Origin: FEN-1279 sp964400285
GTDB taxonomy: Bacteria > Bacteroidota > Ignavibacteria > Tepidaquicellales > Tepidaquicellaceae
Direction: 5' to 3'
Length of the DNA: 64,000 nt
NCBI GenBank assembly: GCA_964400285.1
Contig: CAYNTK010000001.1
Location: 372,001-436,000 of the forward strand
Shown here: positions 60,363-64,000 of the stretch, in pieces
Position numbering within the stretch: position 1 is the stretch's first letter
Layout: every line of letters starts with the position of its first letter
Program-made: the position numbers and the translations under genes
The notes under the pieces: generated by a model
Database searches by the model: none
Told to the model about the DNA's origin: nothing
What the model saw: only the letters and a program-made list of their open reading frames with translations

Positions 60363-62369
60363 ATGGAACAGAATCCAAAAAAAGATAATAAAAAAAGCGG
60401 TGATGATTTTAACTGGAATCGCGTATTTAAAATTGTTTTAGGATGGAGTGCTATTCTCGTTGCATTTTTCCTAATTATGATATATACGAAAAGTTCAGAT
60501 GGAGATGGAGTTGAAATACCCTTTGATGTATATCAAAGATTTTTAACTGAAAAAAAGATTGATTATGCAACTATAAAAAAAGCAGATAATAATTACGAAT
60601 TTTTCGGTAAATTAAAATCACCTGAACAAGTTGTTATTGCAGGAAAGACTTTAAATGTAGATAAATTTTTTCTGCATCTACCATATACTAATATTGATGA
60701 TAATATAATAAAGGTTTGGAATGAAAATATTAAAACTTATAATGTCGAAAAGCAGGAGGTTGGTTGGTTGGGACCATTTCTTGGTGCATTACCCTGGATT
60801 TTAATAATAGCTGTATGGATAATATTTATGAGACGTATGCAAAACGGTGGAGGTGGAACACGAGGAATATTTTCATTTGGTAAATCGAAAGCAAAGATGT
60901 TAAATGCAAATGCAACAAAAGTAACATTTGAAGATGTAGCTGGTGCTGATGAAGCAAAAATGGAATTAACAGAAATAATTGAATTTTTAAAAAGCCCTTC
61001 AAAGTTTCAGAGATTAGGTGGAAAAATACCAAGAGGAGTATTGTTATTAGGACCTCCCGGAACAGGTAAAACTTTATTAGCACGTGCAGTTGCAGGTGAA
61101 GCGGGTGTTCCATTTTTTTCGATTAGTGGTGCAGATTTTGTTGAAATGTTTGTAGGTGTTGGTGCTTCACGAGTAAGGGACTTATTTGACCAAGGGAAGA
61201 AAAATGCTCCTTGCATAATTTTTATTGATGAAATTGATGCAGTTGGAAGGCATAGAGGTGCAGGACTTGGAGGCGGACACGATGAAAGAGAGCAGACATT
61301 GAATCAGCTTCTCATCGAGATGGATGGTTTTGAACAAAATAGTGGTGTAATAATTATTGCTGCTACAAATAGACCTGATATTCTCGATCCTGCATTACTA
61401 AGACCGGGAAGATTCGATAGACAAGTCGTAGTTGATAGACCTGATGTTAAAGGAAGAGAAGGAATACTAAAGGTTCATACAAGAAAAATTCCACTTGCTC
61501 CAGATGTTAAAATAGATGTTATAGCAAAAGGAACACCTGGTTTTTCTGGTGCAGATCTTGCAAATTTAGTGAACGAAGCAGCACTACTTGCAGCAAGAAA
61601 AAATTCAGATTCCGTTTCGATGAGAGATTTGGAAGATGCAAAAGATAAAGTGCTTATGGGAACAGAAAGGAAAAGTTTAATTATTTCAGAAAAGGAAAAA
61701 AGAACAACTTCTTATCATGAGATAGGACATGTGCTTGTTGCTAAAATGATACCTGAAGCTGACCCTGTCCATAAAGTAACAATTATACCACGAGGTAGAG
61801 CATTAGGTGTTACCACTTATTTACCTATAGATGAAAAACATACATATTCGAAAGAATATCTCGAAGCAATGATAGCATATGCTATGGGAGGAAGGGCTGC
61901 AGAAAAACTTGTTTTTAATGAATACACAACTGGTGCAAGTAATGATATAGAAAGAGCAACTTCGATTGCACGTAAAATGGTATGTGAATATGGAATGAGT
62001 GAAAAGCTTGGTCCAATTGCCTATGGGAATAAACAAGAGGAAGTTTTCCTCGGGAAGGAATTACATGAACACAAAAATTATAGTGAAACGACACAGATTT
62101 TAATAGATGATGAAATAAAAAAGATTGTTGAAAATGGAATGCAAAGAGCTGAGAGAATTTTGAAAGAAAATATAGATTCGATGCATAGACTTGCCGAAGT
62201 TCTTTTGGAACGCGAGATTCTCGATGCTGAAGAAATAGAAATGGTCTTGAAAGGAATAGAATTACCTCCATTAGAAAAAGAGAATAATTCGAATATATCA
62301 AAAAAATCAAAAACTGAAGAAGATAAAAAAAATACAAAAGCTCAAGATAAACTTGCTTTAGCGAATTGA
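60363..62369 (+). CDS. ftsH: ATP-dependent zinc metalloprotease FtsH
   Basis: This membrane-bound AAA+ protease degrades misfolded membrane proteins and some regulators. It has two N-terminal helices (22-41 and 137-155), Walker A GPPGTGKT at 230-237, Walker B IIFIDEID, the SRH arginines, and a zinc site HEIGH (His452, Glu453, His456). The C-terminal tail is lysine/asparagine-rich and disordered. The HEIGH variant of HEAGH is acceptable. Length 668. Confidence 0.98.
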   Translation: MEQNPKKDNKKSGDDFNWNRVFKIVLGWSAILVAFFLIMIYTKSSDGDGVEIPFDVYQRFLTEKKIDYATIKKADNNYEFFGKLKSPEQVVIAGKTLNVDKFFLHLPYTNIDDNIIKVWNENIKTYNVEKQEVGWLGPFLGALPWILIIAVWIIFMRRMQNGGGGTRGIFSFGKSKAKMLNANATKVTFEDVAGADEAKMELTEIIEFLKSPSKFQRLGGKIPRGVLLLGPPGTGKTLLARAVAGEAGVPFFSISGADFVEMFVGVGASRVRDLFDQGKKNAPCIIFIDEIDAVGRHRGAGLGGGHDEREQTLNQLLIEMDGFEQNSGVIIIAATNRPDILDPALLRPGRFDRQVVVDRPDVKGREGILKVHTRKIPLAPDVKIDVIAKGTPGFSGADLANLVNEAALLAARKNSDSVSMRDLEDAKDKVLMGTERKSLIISEKEKRTTSYHEIGHVLVAKMIPEADPVHKVTIIPRGRALGVTTYLPIDEKHTYSKEYLEAMIAYAMGGRAAEKLVFNEYTTGASNDIERATSIARKMVCEYGMSEKLGPIAYGNKQEEVFLGKELHEHKNYSETTQILIDDEIKKIVENGMQRAERILKENIDSMHRLAEVLLEREILDAEEIEMVLKGIELPPLEKENNSNISKKSKTEEDKKNTKAQDKLALAN

Positions 62370-62391
62370 TTTAATATTCATTCTTAAATTT

Positions 62392-63015
62392 TTGGAAGAC
62401 AGAAATGAACAAATAGGATATAAAAATGAATTGCTTCGAAAAGCAATTCATCTAACTTCTGTAATTATTCCAATTTCTTATTTATTTCTCGATAAAAATT
62501 TTTTGTTAGTTATTGTAGGTATAGGAACTGTTTTTATGATATTGCTCGATATATCCCGTAAGCTTTTTGTTCCTATCGATAAGTTCTATATTAGAACGAT
62601 GGGATATGTATTAAGGAAAAAAGAATTAAATGTTAAAGAACATTTTTTAACAGGTGGAACATATTATGCAATTGGTGTTTTTCTTCCAATCCTTTTATTT
62701 AATAAGGAAATAGCTATACAAGCAATATTAATAATGATTATTTGCGATACATTTGCTGCACTTGTCGGGAAAAAATTTGGTAAATATATAATATGGAAAA
62801 AATCAATTGAAGGGAGTGTAATTTTTTTTCTTATTGGAATATTAATTATTCTTTTTACCCCAAAAGTTACAAGTAACAATATGGAATATATTTTTGCTTT
62901 TGTATCTCTAATTTTTACAACTATTATTGAAGCTTTACCAATGGAAATAGATGATAATATTTCGATACCTATATCATTTGGTATTATATATACTTTATTT
63001 TTATATTTTTTATAG
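62392..63015 (+). CDS. SEC59/DGK1/VTE5-family lipid (polyprenol or diacylglycerol) kinase
   Basis: A 207-residue membrane protein with about six helices. The family blocks are NELLRKAIHLTSVIIPISYL, the CTP/phosphate-binding region MIICDTFAALVGKKFGKY and the GSVIFFLIGIL stretch, as in SEC59/DGK1/VTE5 CTP-dependent kinases of dolichol, diacylglycerol or phytol. The start is TTG at 62392; no ATG is available upstream in frame. The lipid substrate is unknown. It stands between ftsH and ychF, all rightward. Confidence 0.82.
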   Translation: MEDRNEQIGYKNELLRKAIHLTSVIIPISYLFLDKNFLLVIVGIGTVFMILLDISRKLFVPIDKFYIRTMGYVLRKKELNVKEHFLTGGTYYAIGVFLPILLFNKEIAIQAILIMIICDTFAALVGKKFGKYIIWKKSIEGSVIFFLIGILIILFTPKVTSNNMEYIFAFVSLIFTTIIEALPMEIDDNISIPISFGIIYTLFLYFL

Positions 63016-63021
63016 AGGAAA

Positions 63022-64000
63022 ATGCCACTACGAGCAGGAATAGTAGGATTACCTAATGTTGGAAAGTCAACATTATTTAATGCACTAACAGAAACACAGA
63101 ATGCAGAAGCATCAAATTATCCGTTTTGCACAATCGAACCAAATGTTGGAACTATAATAGTTCCTGATGATAAACTAAATGAACTGAACAAAATCTATAA
63201 ATCACAAAAGGTTGTTCCAAGCACAATTGAGTTTGTGGATATTGCTGGACTTGTAAAAGGGGCTTCAAAAGGAGAAGGGCTTGGAAATCAATTTCTATCA
63301 CATATTAGGGAAATAGATGCTATTATTCATATAGTTAGATGTTTTGAAGATGAGAATATTATACACGTAAATAACAAAATTGATCCTGCATCAGATATCG
63401 AAATCGTTGAAACAGAACTGCTTTTAAAAGATTTGGAAACTCTGGATAAAAGGATTGATAAATTAAAGAAAAGTGTAAGAGTAGGAGAAAAGAATCTAAA
63501 ACACGAATTAGATATTCTCGAAGGACTAAAATCACATTTGTTTCAATCTCGTCTTGCTCATTACTTTACAAAAGAACTCGACTCTGAAAGTAAAGAAATT
63601 ATTAGACCGCTTCATTTATTAACAGATGTTCCTGTACTTTATGTTGCTAATGTGGACGAAAAAAATGTATTAGGAAACGAATATTCGAAAATTGTAGATG
63701 AAATAGCTCAAAAGGAAGGGGAAAGGAGCTTAACTCTTTCAGTTCAGATAGAATCAGAAATAGCCAATCTTGAATTAAAAGAAGAGAAAATGATGTTTTT
63801 AAAAGACCTCGGACTTGAAGAATCAGGGCTCAATAGATTAGTCAAAGAAAGCTATAAACTTTTAAATCTTATTACTTTTTTTACAGCTAATGAAAAAGAA
63901 TTACATTCATGGACCATATTAAAAGGATTAAAAGCACAACAAGCAGCAGGAAAAATACATACAGATTTTGAACGTGGTTTTATTCGTGCTGAAGTGATAA
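63022..64000 (+). CDS. ychF: Redox-regulated ATPase/GTPase YchF (Obg family), partial
   Basis: The frame starts at ATG 63022, with AGAGGA before it, and runs 326 codons to the window end, so the C-terminus is missing. The N-terminal P-loop is GLPNVGKST, followed by NYPFCTIEPNVG (the switch region) and DIAGLVKGASKGEGLG. The TGS-like domain appears toward the cut (FFTANEKELHSWTILKG). YchF prefers ATP to GTP and links ribosome binding to oxidative stress. Confidence 0.95.
   Translation, partial: MPLRAGIVGLPNVGKSTLFNALTETQNAEASNYPFCTIEPNVGTIIVPDDKLNELNKIYKSQKVVPSTIEFVDIAGLVKGASKGEGLGNQFLSHIREIDAIIHIVRCFEDENIIHVNNKIDPASDIEIVETELLLKDLETLDKRIDKLKKSVRVGEKNLKHELDILEGLKSHLFQSRLAHYFTKELDSESKEIIRPLHLLTDVPVLYVANVDEKNVLGNEYSKIVDEIAQKEGERSLTLSVQIESEIANLELKEEKMMFLKDLGLEESGLNRLVKESYKLLNLITFFTANEKELHSWTILKGLKAQQAAGKIHTDFERGFIRAEVI

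Noticed and set aside
1..64000. CRISPR array
   Set aside because: No set of regularly spaced direct repeats was seen; the repeats found are palindromes or gene duplicates.

Overview
The window is chromosomal DNA from an AT-rich member of the Bacteroidetes/Chlorobi (FCB) group, most likely an Ignavibacteria-type bacterium. The main evidence is two secreted proteins (17299-20280 and 31736-32794) that end in the C-terminal sorting domain typical of type IX secretion in that lineage (core LEQN(F/Y)PNPFNPTT). Other support comes from a truncated gene at the left edge with a gingipain-type propeptide, an HrcA/CIRCE-controlled groESL operon, and a BtuB/BtuG-like vitamin B12 uptake set. TAA, TAG and TGA all serve as stops, and TTG starts are fairly common. 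No stretch above 300 bases lacks a gene; gaps of 200-300 bases are described in the entries.

Left third (1-25.6 kb): mostly housekeeping on the minus strand. It holds a partial secreted peptidase-like gene, acpP-fabF-rnc, a lipoprotein with an NlpC/P60-like domain, purL, a CysZ/EI24-like membrane protein and metK. A divergent 34-codon membrane ORF follows, with inverted repeats behind it and then an outer-membrane-protein-like gene. Next is the tight operon coaX / beta-propeller protein / yjbQ / HdrD-like membrane Fe-S oxidoreductase. An outer-membrane protein, a bifunctional-nuclease protein and etfBA follow; the oxidoreductase and ETF probably pass electrons to quinone. A 993-residue type IX secreted protein, miaA, a TIGR02757 gene, mgtE and groESL complete this part.

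Accessory island (25.7-31.6 kb): a restriction-modification locus with visible turnover. It contains one near-complete Eco57I-like restriction/methyltransferase gene broken by a single-base frameshift in a T7 tract, and two decayed copies of the same gene's C-terminal end. It also has a companion ORF coupled by an ATGA overlap, an ORF6N DNA-binding gene flanked and invaded by the same palindrome, REP-like palindromes, and a helix-turn-helix gene.

Middle (31.7-48.4 kb): a second type IX secreted protein, pyk, an SDR oxidoreductase, rseP-dxr-TlpA-like-ECF sigma, a DUF47/Pit phosphate transport pair and tRNA-His. The operon DUF2461 / dual-CDGSH / alpha-beta hydrolase follows; its CDGSH gene carries an in-frame TGA at a Trp position. 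After that come a Spy/CpxP-like protein, an HTH regulator and argS. A divergent pair, an epimerase-type reductase and a serine-palmitoyltransferase-like enzyme, suggests sphingolipid synthesis.

Right part (48.5-64 kb): a lipoprotein, a P-loop kinase and dCMP deaminase with overlapping ends. A cobalamin riboswitch with a clear intrinsic terminator then controls btuB, cobO and a BtuG-like lipoprotein propeller. The most unusual locus is 53974-55517. A JAMM (JAB/MPN) metallopeptidase with a transmembrane helix, coiled coil and C-terminal LysM is translationally coupled to a protein with the fold signature and catalytic Cys of a ubiquitin-conjugating E2 enzyme. No E1 or ubiquitin-like gene lies nearby. 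The operon continues with a gamma-carbonic-anhydrase-like protein, a YihY/BrkB membrane protein, a SpoIIE-type phosphatase and a TPR protein. The window ends with rpsU, hpt, ftsH, a DGK1/SEC59-type kinase and a partial ychF.
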